From Lacticaseibacillus suibinensis (GTDB lineage Bacteria; Bacillota; Bacilli; Lactobacillales; Lactobacillaceae): DNA of 64,000 nt. Shown here one piece after another: positions 1-8,639 of the stretch (position 1 is its first letter; each line of letters starts with the position of its first letter). The position numbers were made by a program, and so were the translations under genes. The stretch lies in NCBI RefSeq assembly GCF_003946175.1, contig NZ_RHOK01000008.1, positions 46,450 to 110,449 on the forward strand, read 5' to 3'. The notes under the pieces were generated by a model. That model ran no database searches, was not told the origin of the DNA, and saw only the letters and a program-made list of their open reading frames with translations.

Positions 1-493
1 CAAGGAACTGCCGAAACTTACCTTGCGGGAGAATCACGATTTGGCGGAACTGATCGGCATCCAGATGCAGCAGGTCAGCAATCCGCGGCGCCACATCGCG
101 CTTTTTGGTCCACAGAGCGGTTTCTTTGCCGTCCTCGAACACCGTCAGGCACACATTCATGGTCGTGGTGGTGGTGCCGTTGCCGCGCTTTTTCGCCAGC
201 TCTTGCGCCGGCTCACGCCAGATTTCGTAAGTCTTGCCGCCATGCGTGAAGCGTAAGGTCACCCGGGTTTTCTCGTCGGCGCTGGCAAAATTGGCCCGCA
301 TTTCATCCCCGGTGCGATCGTCCCCCGAGGTATCACCATACAACGCAAACACCAGCGCATCAAAAATCGTGGTTTTGCCGCTGCCGGTTTTGCCACTGAT
401 CAAAAACAGCGGCGTCTGGGCGAAGCTGGCAAAGTCGACGGTTTCATCGCGATATGGGCCAAAATACTGCATGTGTAAATCAAGTAGTTGCAT
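1..493 (-). CDS. sbcC: SbcC exonuclease subunit, N-terminal part (cut by window edge)
   Basis: ATPase subunit of the SbcCD (Mre11-Rad50-like) nuclease, which cleaves DNA hairpins and processes ends. Translating the minus strand from the ATG at 493 gives a protein beginning MQLLDLHMQYFGPYRDE with a Walker A motif (SGKTGSGKTT) around residue 34, as in Rad50/SbcC ATPase heads. A GGAGG lies just upstream of the ATG. The frame stays open to base 1, so only about 164 residues are present; the coiled coil, zinc hook and Walker B lie outside. It starts 11 bp after the stop of sbcD and is surely co-transcribed with it. Confidence 0.93.
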   Translation of the reverse strand, partial: MQLLDLHMQYFGPYRDETVDFASFAQTPLFLISGKTGSGKTTIFDALVFALYGDTSGDDRTGDEMRANFASADEKTRVTLRFTHGGKTYEIWREPAQELAKKRGNGTTTTTMNVCLTVFEDGKETALWTKKRDVAPRIADLLHLDADQFRQIVILPQGKFRQFL

Positions 494-504
494 CACGGCG
501 CCTC

Positions 505-1629
505 CTATTCTTGGCCCAACTCACTGCGACTGGCTTCAGCTAACGCCGCCTTGGCCCAAGTTTCCTGTTCGGGCGTGAGGTCGCTACCAGTGACTTGCTG
601 ATAAAAATCCGCCAGTAGCGGCATCGGCCCAAGTTTGACATTGGTTTGCGTGGCTGTTTCCAGTTGGACATGCTGCTCCCTTTTCAACTCAATGATGCGC
701 GGAAAGACCTGGCGCAGGCTGGCCATGACATTGGGAATCACCTCAACATCCGTCAAGCTGATGGCGGTGTATGCATCACGCTCGGCGGCAGAAAAATGAT
801 CGGGATCGGAGAATTCCTTGAAGCTACCTGTGAGCTGCTGAAGTTCATGAAGCGGCGCCAAACTGACAAACTGCCGATTCATCGTGTCGGTATCAAGAAT
901 GTAGACCCCTTTCTCCTGGGTCACTTCCGACACGGAATACTTGAGCAGCGAGCCGCTGTATTGCACTTTGGGCTCATTCAGGGCCTTGCGATTGTGCAAA
1001 TGGCCCAGTGCCACATAGTCAAAGGCTTGCAGGTCGTCGACACTCACCGCATCTAGGCCGCCCACGTTGACGAGGGTCTCGGATTCGGAATGCTTACTCC
1101 CGGCCGCAAAAAAGTGGGCAATCAGCACATGTTTTTTCGCTGGATCGAATTTTTCTTCCAGCGCAGCCGCCACCCTGTGCATGGCCTTGTTGATATTGGT
1201 CAAACTATCATCATGAAAATACAGCCGCGCCGCCACCGGTTCAAAATACGGCAGCAGGAAGAACTGCACATCCCCCAATTCGACTGGCGTAAAGGCTTGA
1301 GCCAGTTCCGTGTTCAAATAAAGCTGCGTGGCATCATACCATTCCCGCCCAGTGCCTAGCCGCACCGCCGAATCATGGTTCCCCGAAATCACTAAGAGCG
1401 GATACCCCAGTTCGCGGTTGAGCCGGTGCAACATGCCATTGACCATGGTGACCGCTGTTTCGTTCGGCAGTGCCCGGTCGTACAAGTCGCCGGCAATCAT
1501 GATGGCGTCCACCTGCTGATCCTGCGCGACCTTCACTAGGCGCTCGAACACCGCCTCTTGATCGTCTTGTAAGTCGAACGCGTTAAGTCGTTTGCCGATA
1601 TGCCAATCGGCGGTATGCATGATCCGCAT
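505..1629 (-). CDS. sbcD: SbcD exonuclease subunit
   Basis: Metallophosphoesterase subunit of the SbcCD nuclease, 374 aa. It opens MRIMHTADWHIGK and carries the phosphoesterase motifs DWHIGK, GDLYDRA, SGNHDS and GHLHNRK, the Mn2+-binding set of the Mre11/SbcD family. The open frame extends further upstream, but the ATG at 1629 is preceded by AGGAGG at good spacing and matches the family start, so I place the start there. It is the first gene of the sbcD-sbcC pair. Confidence 0.95.
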   Translation of the reverse strand: MRIMHTADWHIGKRLNAFDLQDDQEAVFERLVKVAQDQQVDAIMIAGDLYDRALPNETAVTMVNGMLHRLNRELGYPLLVISGNHDSAVRLGTGREWYDATQLYLNTELAQAFTPVELGDVQFFLLPYFEPVAARLYFHDDSLTNINKAMHRVAAALEEKFDPAKKHVLIAHFFAAGSKHSESETLVNVGGLDAVSVDDLQAFDYVALGHLHNRKALNEPKVQYSGSLLKYSVSEVTQEKGVYILDTDTMNRQFVSLAPLHELQQLTGSFKEFSDPDHFSAAERDAYTAISLTDVEVIPNVMASLRQVFPRIIELKREQHVQLETATQTNVKLGPMPLLADFYQQVTGSDLTPEQETWAKAALAEASRSELGQE

Positions 1630-1721
1630 AAGAAACCTCCTGAAGAATGAATGATGGAAAAGTCCGGTTGCGACTGCGAAATGTTCCACGCCCCAGCCTG
1701 CAGTTGCGCCCCTCGGCAACG

Positions 1722-1797
1722 CCCGAGCAGTTAGCTACGCTTGCGGCCTCATCGCCAAAAACCGGCGATAATGCCACAAGCTAGGCTACCAGTCGGG
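1722..1797. repeat. Palindromic intergenic repeat, unit A1
   Basis: A 76-nt imperfect palindrome. Outer arms are CCCGA and TCGGG, middle arms are TAGCTACGCTTG and CAAGCTAGGCTA, and the inner stem is ATCGCC/GGCGAT around an A-rich loop. It is followed by a tail reading GCGCCCAGCTCCGCAGCCT. Closely related units occur at 41965-42152, 21981-22034 and 63766-63812. The stretch 1630-2050 upstream of the HAD gene holds this unit and unit A2 and no gene. Confidence 0.75.
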
Positions 1798-1848
1798 CTA
1801 AGTGCGCCCAGCTCCGCAGCCTTCATAGTCGCGTTGCGTGAGGCCAAC

Positions 1849-1926
1849 GTCGGAGTGAATAGCTACGTTTACCACCTCGAGGCCAAAGTGCAGCCTCAAT
1901 GCGGCAAACTAGGCTATTCATCCGAC
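1849..1926. repeat. Palindromic intergenic repeat, unit A2
   Basis: A 78-nt imperfect palindrome with outer arms GTCGGA and TCCGAC and inner arms TGAATAGC / GCTATTCA and GTTT / AAAC. It is a diverged tandem neighbour of unit A1 and is likewise followed by a tail ending CCACAGCC, similar to the A1 tail. The architecture is the same and the sequence partly different, which suggests compensatory change that preserves the hairpin. Confidence 0.65.
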
Positions 1927-2050
1927 TAAAACCGGCCTCACTCCACAGCCTTTACCTATAATCCAAACACTCGTTCCTACCACTGTCAACGGCTTGTCGT
2001 TTTAGATGACAGCGGTTTCGAGTATACTAGTAAGGAATGGGGGCGTGACA

Positions 2051-2674
2051 ATGAAAACTTTTATTTTTGATATCGATGGCACCTTGCTAGATTCGGTGAC
2101 GATGTACTTATTAGGCCTGCAAAAAACGATGCGGCGGCATGGCCAAGAATTCACCCTAGATGAGCTGCGCTTTTCCAATGGCATTCCTTCCACCGTCACG
2201 ATGGGCCGGCTTGGTTTTGAAGGCGACGCGGTGGCCCCAGCGGTCAAGGAATGGACCCAAGACTCGCTGGATTTTGTCGATGACGTGGATTGGTTCCCCG
2301 GCATGAAGGATACCTTGGTCGCTTTGCGCGCAACTGGCGCCAAAACTGGCATTGTGACCTCCAAAAATCGCGATCAATACAGCATTGATGATCAGCGTTT
2401 TGGGTTCAGTCACTACTTCGATACCATTGTGGGCGCTGGTGAGGCCAAGCGCAACAAACCATTTGGGGATCCGATTTTGCTGGCCATGCAGCGCGTGGGT
2501 GGCGATGTTGCGGATACGGTCTACGTTGGCGATACCGCCACCGATGCTCAGGCAGCGCATGATGCCAAGGTCGCCTTCGCCCTGGCCACCTGGACCACGC
2601 CTCAGCCCGGCCCTGAATTTGACCCCATTGCCGCGCGCCTTCAAATCCCGGCGGACCTGAAGCAACTGCTTTAA
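2051..2674 (+). CDS. HAD-superfamily phosphatase
   Basis: Haloacid-dehalogenase-like hydrolase, 207 aa, probably a cytosolic phosphatase of the Gph/PpaX/PgmB-like group. Motif I is FDIDGTLLDS at residues 5-14, motif II is the TSKN region, and motif III/IV is VYVGDTATDAQAA near residue 160, which supplies the acidic Mg2+ ligands. The ATG at 2051 follows a G-rich ribosome-binding site; an upstream in-frame extension lacks one. The substrate cannot be told from the sequence. It stands alone between the repeat region and the IS element. Confidence 0.88.
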   Translation: MKTFIFDIDGTLLDSVTMYLLGLQKTMRRHGQEFTLDELRFSNGIPSTVTMGRLGFEGDAVAPAVKEWTQDSLDFVDDVDWFPGMKDTLVALRATGAKTGIVTSKNRDQYSIDDQRFGFSHYFDTIVGAGEAKRNKPFGDPILLAMQRVGGDVADTVYVGDTATDAQAAHDAKVAFALATWTTPQPGPEFDPIAARLQIPADLKQLL

Positions 2675-2689
2675 GCCTTCAGGCTAAGA

Positions 2690-2990
2690 ATTCGCGAAGT
2701 GAACTACTCGGCCATAAATGACCGGGCTTCTGGGAACACCGCTGACTTACACATCCAGCACCGAGCTTTCAGTGCAGAGGTTACGGCTATTGACCAAGGC
2801 ACGTCCCGTGCCAGAAATTCTAACGGACCTGATTGCTTGCTTCTAGGACACTAGAATATTTTTAGCCGCGTTGATGTCACGGTCATGGTGAGTATGGCAT
2901 TGTGGGCACGTCCACTCTCGAACAGCTAGTTCGTGTTTGCCATCATCATATCCACATACCGAGCATCTCTGCGATGTTTTGTTTGGTGAC
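2690..2990 (-). ncRNA. Possible TnpB guide RNA (omega RNA) region
   Basis: In IS200/IS605 elements the guide RNA overlaps the 3' end of tnpB and runs to the right end, where its last bases become the guide. The sequence downstream of tnpB (2842 down to about 2690 on the minus strand) is non-coding, contains the hairpin at 2709-2724, and is about the right length. This is placed by analogy; no conserved scaffold was verified. Confidence 0.35.
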
Positions 2991-3982
2991 ACGGCGATGA
3001 CTTTCTTATCGTACCAGTCAGCCTTGTATTCCAGCATTTGCCTTAATTCACGCCAAGCTTGATTAGCGATTGCCCGCGCTAAGTTATGATTACGCAGAAG
3101 CCCCTTGATTTTCAGGTCTTCTAGCTTAATCACGTCGTACTGAGTCACCAGTTCAGTGCTAATTTTCTGCAGGTAATCGCGGCGTTGGTTAGCGACTTTC
3201 TCGCTGTACTTTGCCACCATTGTCTTAGCCTTCAAGTAGTTCTTAAAGTCGGATAACTGACGTGGCGCTTGAACCTTGAGATGCTTATCCCAAGCAATCT
3301 CTTGTTCGGCCTGACGGCGACGACGAGCGAGACGTTTCTCCCAGTAGTGGCTTTTCTTGGCCATTGCTTTGTCGAAACGCTTAGTCGCGTACTTCATGCC
3401 GTCACTTGTGATTGCAAGGTCGGTAATCCCCATGTCAATGCCCACCATCGCATCAGTTTTATGCCAAGAGGCATTTTCAACATCGGCGACCACCAACACG
3501 TAATACTTGCCCACGTTACTCCGAATAACCGTAGCGGTCTTAATCTTACCAACGGGTAATTGCCCCGCTCGGAATCTAATCACGCCGGTCTTTGGTAGCC
3601 GAATATGGGTATCATCCACAACGGCAATATTTCCATTGACAGCGTTTGACCGGTAAGCGTGGCGCGCAAAGCGCTTGGATTTGAACCTAGGGTAGCCGGC
3701 ATGTTCCTTGAACAGCTTTTGAAAGGCTAGATGCAGATTGTGGCTAACACCCAAAAGACTGGTTGAGTCAGCTTCCTTTAGCCATGGATATTCCTGCTTG
3801 AGTGGCTTGAGTAAATAGTTCATCTTAAATTCATTGAGGTACGTACCGCCATTTTCATGACGTTTGGTCTGCATATTGAGTAATTCATTCCAAACGAACC
3901 GGCACATGCCAAAATTACGCTCAAATTGAATCCGTTGAGTGACATTTGGATAGATACGCAGCTTAAAAGTCTTCATCGTCAT
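2843..3982 (-). CDS. tnpB: TnpB, RNA-guided endonuclease of IS200/IS605
   Basis: 379 aa. The N-terminal helix-turn-helix and wedge region opens MKTFKLRIYPN. The RuvC nuclease residues are all present: D in VGIDMGITD (about residue 200), E in IKLEDLKIKG (about 292) and D in HDRDINAAKN (about 370). A C4 zinc finger sits between the last two (CSVCG and CPQC). TnpB proteins are guide-RNA-directed DNA nucleases that help the element persist. The reading frame is intact although the neighbouring tnpA is broken. Start ATG at 3982, with an in-frame ATG two codons later as alternative. Confidence 0.93.
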   Translation of the reverse strand: MTMKTFKLRIYPNVTQRIQFERNFGMCRFVWNELLNMQTKRHENGGTYLNEFKMNYLLKPLKQEYPWLKEADSTSLLGVSHNLHLAFQKLFKEHAGYPRFKSKRFARHAYRSNAVNGNIAVVDDTHIRLPKTGVIRFRAGQLPVGKIKTATVIRSNVGKYYVLVVADVENASWHKTDAMVGIDMGITDLAITSDGMKYATKRFDKAMAKKSHYWEKRLARRRRQAEQEIAWDKHLKVQAPRQLSDFKNYLKAKTMVAKYSEKVANQRRDYLQKISTELVTQYDVIKLEDLKIKGLLRNHNLARAIANQAWRELRQMLEYKADWYDKKVIAVSPNKTSQRCSVCGYDDGKHELAVREWTCPQCHTHHDRDINAAKNILVS

Positions 3983-4009
3983 TAATCTTCACCACCTTCA
4001 ACGTTGGCC

Positions 4010-4418
4010 ATCAATGGATTGCTCTGGCCGCTGTTGTCTGACCCATCTTTTCATTGCTGGCTATATGACAATTACGTGGTCATATGGGACATCCCCCTCC
4101 TCACCAACAACTTTTTTGTAGTGCCGAACCTTGCGCGAATCGGCGGTGTGGTGAAATTGCTTTTGGCCTGCACACAATTTTGGTTACTGATGTTTTTGGT
4201 AGTTCCCTCACCAGCAAGTGAATATGTTCATCCTTACCAATTTCCATGTGGTCGATTTTAAAACCACATTGCTCTGCGATTTCATACATCATTCACTCGA
4301 GCGCAACCTCGACATTTCCTTTCAAATCCCACTTACTGTATTTAGTCTCCCAAAAGATGTGGTAATTTTGATTGTAGACAGAGACTCTGCCATATGTATG
4401 CCTTATAGTGTCCTTCAT
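4010..4418 (-). pseudogene. tnpA: Broken IS200-type transposase TnpA
   Basis: Reading the minus strand from the ATG at 4418 gives MKDTIRHTYGRVSVYNQNYH and then IFWETKYSKWDLKGNVEVALE, followed by an in-frame TGA. The same frame resumes with MMYEIAEQCGFKIDHMEIGK and DEHIHLLV, which contains the HUH motif (HIH) of Y1 transposases. Beyond about 4170 the frame shifts and further stops appear. At least one nonsense and one frameshift mutation therefore inactivate it. It sits directly upstream of tnpB on the same strand. Confidence 0.85.
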
Positions 4419-4622
4419 GACGCTATCTATAGCACATTATGCGATACTATACGCAGAGTCCATGCGACACAAAAATAGGTCAATTCATCACATTCTTGAA
4501 AGAACGTATTTCCTTGACCTAATTCAAAAATAACCCCTTGAGTCGGACGAAGATTTTTCGTCACCAGCTACTAGAGGTGTTGAAGATACAATCGGCTAAA
4601 GCAACAGAAAAGAGGCATCAGA

Positions 4623-5120
4623 TTGATCAAAATCGTTCCTGCTACCGCGGCCACTGACTTTGCCGCGGTGGCCCAGTTATACTATGACACCTGGCAAGTG
4701 GCGTATCGCGATCTGGTGCCTGCTGGCTATCTTGACCAGCTGACGCCGGCGACGTGGCAACCAGAAAAGCGGGAAAACAAGACGCTACTGGCACTGGCCG
4801 ATAACCGGCTAGCTGGAGTTTGCGCGTTCGGACCGGCGCGGGATGCGGACTTTGCCGGCGCCGGTGAGTTGTACTCGATTTATGTGCATCCGGCCCAGCA
4901 ACACCAAGGTATTGGGCAACTGCTATTGCAAGGTGCACTGGCCCGGCTTGAACCTGACTTCAGTTCGATTTACTTAGTCGTGCAGACAAACAATCTGCCG
5001 GCGCGGCGCTTCTATAAGCGGCAAGGGTTTCATGCAACGGGCTATCACAGGCAGACTCAGACCGACTTTGGCCCGCTGGAGGAAGTCATCTACGGCAGTG
5101 GCCCGCAGTTTGAATTGTAA
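4623..5120 (+). CDS. GNAT-family N-acetyltransferase
   Basis: 165 aa with the acetyl-CoA-binding motif A (HPAQQHQGIGQLLL, about residues 88-101), followed by TNNLPARRFYKRQGF, a typical motif B. Such proteins transfer an acetyl group from acetyl-CoA to an amine; the acceptor here is unknown. The start is TTG at 4623, behind AAGAGG; no in-frame ATG fits better. It lies just beyond the IS element and ends at a bidirectional terminator. Confidence 0.85.
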   Translation: MIKIVPATAATDFAAVAQLYYDTWQVAYRDLVPAGYLDQLTPATWQPEKRENKTLLALADNRLAGVCAFGPARDADFAGAGELYSIYVHPAQQHQGIGQLLLQGALARLEPDFSSIYLVVQTNNLPARRFYKRQGFHATGYHRQTQTDFGPLEEVIYGSGPQFEL

Positions 5121-5128
5121 ATCTCGAC

Positions 5129-5169
5129 AAAATCACCCGTGATTCTCAACGAATCACGGGTGATTTTTT
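5129..5169. terminator. Bidirectional terminator
   Basis: A perfect hairpin, AATCACCCGTGATTC with its complement and a five-base loop, flanked by A and T runs. It separates the convergent acetyltransferase and ABC-F genes. Confidence 0.9.
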
Positions 5170-5170
5170 G

Positions 5171-6793
5171 CTAATAAATGTCGTTAACCTGAGCCTGCGC
5201 CACGTCATGCTCCATAAACTCATCGTAAGTGGTGTCGGCGCGATCGACGATGCCTTTTGGTCCCACTTCGATAATGTGGTTGGCAATGGTCTGGATGAAC
5301 TGGTGGTCATGACTGGTGAAGAGGAGCGACCCCTTGAAGTCAATCAACGCATCGTTCAAGGCCGTGATGCTTTCCAAATCCAGGTGGTTCGTCGGATCAT
5401 CCAGCAGCAGCACATTGGCCTTGCTGAGCATCATTTTGGCCAGATAGGCCCGGACCTTCTCGCCCCCTGACATGACAGGCGTTTGCTTAAGCACGTCATC
5501 CCCACGGAACAGCATCTGGCCCAGGAACCCGCGCAGGAAGGTGTTGTCGCTTTCTTCCTTGCTGGCGAATTGCCGCAGCCATTCAAGAATGTCCAAGCGG
5601 TCGTCGGCAAATTCTGGGTTCAAGTCACGCGGCATGCTGGCGCGAGCAGTGGTCACGCCCCAAGTGACGGTACCACTATCTGGCTGCATCGTGCCGGCCA
5701 AAATCTGCATCAGCACACTGGCCGTCACATCTGAACGGGAAATGAACGCGGTCTTGTCGCCAGGGCGCAGGATAAAGGAGACATTGGACAAAATGGTTTC
5801 GCCATCGATGGTCTTAGAGACATTCTCCACCCGCAGCAAGTCATTGCCCAAGGCGCGTTCCGGTTCAAACTTGATATAAGGGTACTTACGCGAGGACGGC
5901 TTGATGTCATCCAGCGTAATTTTGTCCAGCTGCTTTTTCCGGGAGGTCGCTTGCTTGGACTTGGACGCGTTCGCCGAGAAGCGCGCGATAAATTCTTGCA
6001 GCTGCTTGATCTGTTCTTCCTTCTTGGCGTTTTGCTGGCTCCGCAGTTGTTGGGCCAGCTTGGAGCTTTCCAGCCAGAAGTCGTAGTTGCCGACGAACAG
6101 CTCAATTTTGCCGAAGTCCACGTCGCACATCATCGTGCACACCGCGTTCAGGAAGTGGCGGTCATGGCTGACGACGAGCACGGTATTTTGATAGTCGGCC
6201 AAAAAGTCTTCCAGCCAGTCGATGGTCTGCGGATCCAGCCCGTTCGTCGGTTCGTCCAGCAGCAAGACATCAGGCTTGCCAAACAGCGCCTGCGCCAAGA
6301 GGACTTTGACTTTTTCACCTTCTGGCAACTCAGCCATCAAGGTTTGGTGCATTGCTTCGCCAATGCCCAGGGATTGGAGCAACTGGCTGGCGTCGCTTTC
6401 CGCGTTCCAACCGTCCATTTCGGCGAACTCGCCTTCCAGCGCCGCCGCGCGGTTGCCATCAGCTTCGGAGAAGTCAGATTTCGCGTAAAGTGCATCTTTT
6501 TCCGTCATGACTTCGTACAGCCGGGTGTACCCCTGCAGCACGGTGTTCATCACCGTCTGATCATCGAAGGCAAAATGGTCCTGCTTCAAGCTGCTCATCC
6601 GTTCGTTCGGATCGAGGCTCACGCTGCCAGTAGTCGGCTTGAGGCGCCCTTCCAAAATCTTCAGGAACGTTGACTTCCCGGCGCCATTTGCGCCAATGAT
6701 GCCGTAGCAATTGCCCGGCGTGAATTTCAAATTAACATCGGTATACAAGGTCCGATCCGAGAACGTCATGGAAACGTTGGAAACTGTAAGCAC
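5171..6793 (-). CDS. ABC-F ATPase, YkpA/YbiT type
   Basis: 540 aa with two ABC cassettes and no membrane segments. The first has Walker A GANGAGKST (about residue 34) and Walker B LLLDEPTNGLD; the second has a degenerate Walker A (ISRSDVTAS), signature MSGGEKVRAYLA and Walker B LLLDDPTNHLD. The linker (about 240-300) is charged and helical, as in ribosome-binding ABC-F proteins. It probably acts as a translation factor on the ribosome. The start is GTG at 6793 after GAGG. The changed second Walker A suggests an asymmetric ATPase. Confidence 0.88.
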   Translation of the reverse strand: MLTVSNVSMTFSDRTLYTDVNLKFTPGNCYGIIGANGAGKSTFLKILEGRLKPTTGSVSLDPNERMSSLKQDHFAFDDQTVMNTVLQGYTRLYEVMTEKDALYAKSDFSEADGNRAAALEGEFAEMDGWNAESDASQLLQSLGIGEAMHQTLMAELPEGEKVKVLLAQALFGKPDVLLLDEPTNGLDPQTIDWLEDFLADYQNTVLVVSHDRHFLNAVCTMMCDVDFGKIELFVGNYDFWLESSKLAQQLRSQQNAKKEEQIKQLQEFIARFSANASKSKQATSRKKQLDKITLDDIKPSSRKYPYIKFEPERALGNDLLRVENVSKTIDGETILSNVSFILRPGDKTAFISRSDVTASVLMQILAGTMQPDSGTVTWGVTTARASMPRDLNPEFADDRLDILEWLRQFASKEESDNTFLRGFLGQMLFRGDDVLKQTPVMSGGEKVRAYLAKMMLSKANVLLLDDPTNHLDLESITALNDALIDFKGSLLFTSHDHQFIQTIANHIIEVGPKGIVDRADTTYDEFMEHDVAQAQVNDIY

Positions 6794-6970
6794 TGCGCTA
6801 CCTCACTTTACTGTTGTTTTCTACTATATGCATTCGAATCATGATACCAAAAGCGCGGCCAGTAAACAAGCCACGCCGCGGGGATTGGCAGGCGGCCGTT
6901 ATTTTATGTTGTGCAAAACTTATTTGAGCAAATTCGCCCAAAATTCGCACCATCTATGGTAAATTATTAA

Positions 6971-6983
6971 TAGAATGATTCTA
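6971..6983. promoter_or_regulatory. Candidate PerR/Fur-type operator
   Basis: TAGAATGATTCTA is a perfect 6-1-6 palindrome just upstream of the ribosome-binding site of the DyP peroxidase gene. It resembles Fur-family boxes (TTATAATnATTATAA and similar), and peroxide control of a haem peroxidase would make sense. No regulator gene is nearby. Confidence 0.45.
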
Positions 6984-7000
6984 ATTTGGAGGGATAAGTT

Positions 7001-7951
7001 ATGCCAATCGATTTACGCAAAGTCCAAGATGTTTATAAAGACGCCGGGGACAACATCATCTTCGCCACCATGAACCTCAAGCACCAAGACCACGCCGCAG
7101 AACTGGCGTCCATCACGGATCTGGCCGAGCATCTGCCAGCCTTCAACAACAGCATGGCCATTCGCTATCCTGATAGCGGGCTCGCCGTGGCTTTCGGCTT
7201 CTCGCGCCAGGCCTGGGACTACCTATTCCCGACCGCCCAAGTGCCAGCCGAGCTGGAGGAATTTGCCCCGATTGAAGGCCCTAAGCACACCGCCCCGGCC
7301 ACCCCAGCAGATCTCTTTTTCCACCTGCGGGCGCGCAATTCAGCGGTGCCTTACGAACTGCTGTCAGAAATCATGACCATTATCGGTGATACCACTGAGA
7401 CCTTGGATGAAACCCACGGCTTCCGGTATTTTGAAGGCCGCGCCATCATTGGCTTTGTGGATGGTACTGAAAATCCTAGTGCCTTGGACACCCCAGAATA
7501 CGCCGTGATTGGCGACGAGGACCCAACTTTCATCAATGGTTCCTACGCCTTTGCCCAGAAGTACCTGCATGACATGAAAGCCTGGGACCGGCTCAAGGTC
7601 GAGCAGCAGGAAGCCGCAATTGGCCGCAAGAAGTTCACTGATATTGAACTGGCCGACGAAGACAAGCTCAAGAATGCGCACAACCTCGCCTCGCAGGATA
7701 ACGAAGGTGGCATCGAGCACAAAATTGTGCGCATGAACGTCCCGTTTGCCGATGCGGCGAAGGACGTTAAAGGCACCTACTTCATCGGTTACGCCCGCCA
7801 CTGGAGCGTCACCAAGCGCATGCTGAATAACATGTTCAGCCAATCCGACCGCTTGCTCGACTTCTCGACGCCGATCAGTGGTGAAGTGTTCTTCATTCCG
7901 TCCAAGGACACCTTAGCCGCAATTGCGGATGAGGACTTACCGCAGAAATAA
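7001..7951 (+). CDS. DyP-type haem peroxidase
   Basis: 316 aa, the usual length for class B dye-decolourising peroxidases, which use H2O2 to oxidise dyes and phenolics. The family signature GFVDGTENP is at about residues 150-158, with the catalytic Asp; the proximal haem His probably lies in the IEHKIVRMNVPF region near residue 240. No signal peptide, so cytosolic or encapsulated. A strong GGAGG precedes the ATG and a Fur/PerR-like palindrome lies upstream. An FMN reductase gene follows. Confidence 0.93.
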   Translation: MPIDLRKVQDVYKDAGDNIIFATMNLKHQDHAAELASITDLAEHLPAFNNSMAIRYPDSGLAVAFGFSRQAWDYLFPTAQVPAELEEFAPIEGPKHTAPATPADLFFHLRARNSAVPYELLSEIMTIIGDTTETLDETHGFRYFEGRAIIGFVDGTENPSALDTPEYAVIGDEDPTFINGSYAFAQKYLHDMKAWDRLKVEQQEAAIGRKKFTDIELADEDKLKNAHNLASQDNEGGIEHKIVRMNVPFADAAKDVKGTYFIGYARHWSVTKRMLNNMFSQSDRLLDFSTPISGEVFFIPSKDTLAAIADEDLPQK

Positions 7952-7986
7952 GCCAGTCGAGCTTCAAGGTTGCACTTTTGCCATTT

Positions 7987-8015
7987 TTGCGTGAATAATA
8001 ACCTATTCAACGCAA
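7987..8015. promoter_or_regulatory. Inverted repeat upstream of FMN reductase
   Basis: TTGCGTGAATA and TATTCAACGCAA form arms of 11-12 bases with one bulged base and a six-base loop. The repeat lies 5 bases before the ribosome-binding site of the reductase gene. It could be an operator or an mRNA hairpin; nothing decides between these. Confidence 0.35.
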
Positions 8016-8034
8016 AGAATGGAGTGTGACTAGC

Positions 8035-8571
8035 GTGAAGTTAGTTGGCATTGTCGGAAATAATTACTCAGGTTCGCATAATCGGATGTTGCTCAAGTTC
8101 ATGCAGCAGCGCTACGCCAGTCAGGTCGACCTGACCTTGCTGGAAACCAAGCAACTACCAATGTTCAATCAGGATGACGAAGACCATCCCACCCAAGCGG
8201 TGGTCGACTTTCGCGCCGCGATCGCTGCGGCCGATGCGGTCATTATCGCGACCCCTGAGCATAACCACAGTATTCCCGCGGTTTTGAAAAATGCCCTCGA
8301 TTGGTGCTCGCGGGTAGAACATCCCTTGGCTGGTAAAAAGGTCATGATTGTCGGCGCTGCGTTAGGCCCACTAGGGACGGTCCGCGCCCAAGGCCATCTG
8401 CGCCAAATCTTAGATTCAATGAGCATCGCCGCCCACGTCATGCCCGGCAATGAATTCCTGCTCGCCCACGCGATGAACGCCTTCGATGCTAACGGCGTGT
8501 TAACTGACCAAAAGGATATTGAATTTCTCGATACGTGCATGACCAACTTCATCAAATTCGTCGAGGCTTAA
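8035..8571 (+). CDS. NADPH-dependent FMN reductase
   Basis: 178 aa flavodoxin-fold reductase. The phosphate-binding loop is GNNYSGSHNR near residue 8, and the family motif TPEHNHSIPAVLKNALDW is at about 76-93. It reduces flavin or quinone-like substrates with NAD(P)H. The start is chosen as GTG at 8035, 10 bases after GGAG; the GTG at 8026 is too close. It sits downstream of the DyP peroxidase and a strong terminator follows. A paralogue lies at 20212. Confidence 0.9.
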   Translation: MKLVGIVGNNYSGSHNRMLLKFMQQRYASQVDLTLLETKQLPMFNQDDEDHPTQAVVDFRAAIAAADAVIIATPEHNHSIPAVLKNALDWCSRVEHPLAGKKVMIVGAALGPLGTVRAQGHLRQILDSMSIAAHVMPGNEFLLAHAMNAFDANGVLTDQKDIEFLDTCMTNFIKFVEA

Positions 8572-8578
8572 ACCAACT

Positions 8579-8619
8579 AAAAATGACCCAAATCACGCTG
8601 ACGTGATTCGGGTCATTTT
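8579..8619 (+). terminator. Rho-independent terminator
   Basis: AAAATGACCC and ATCACG pair with CGTGAT and GGGTCATTTT around a four-base loop. Placed directly after the FMN reductase. Confidence 0.88.
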
Positions 8620-8639
8620 GGTTAGGGCAACTGATGGAC

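Larger units (their letters stand above)
2690..4480 (-). mobile_element. Decayed IS200/IS605-family element
   Basis: Contains an intact tnpB (2843-3982) and a broken tnpA (about 4010-4418) in the same orientation, the usual arrangement for this family. A small hairpin, CGGCCATAAATGACCG at 2709-2724, sits where the right-end subterminal hairpin is expected. These elements have no terminal inverted repeats and make no target duplication, so both ends given here are approximate. Confidence 0.7.
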
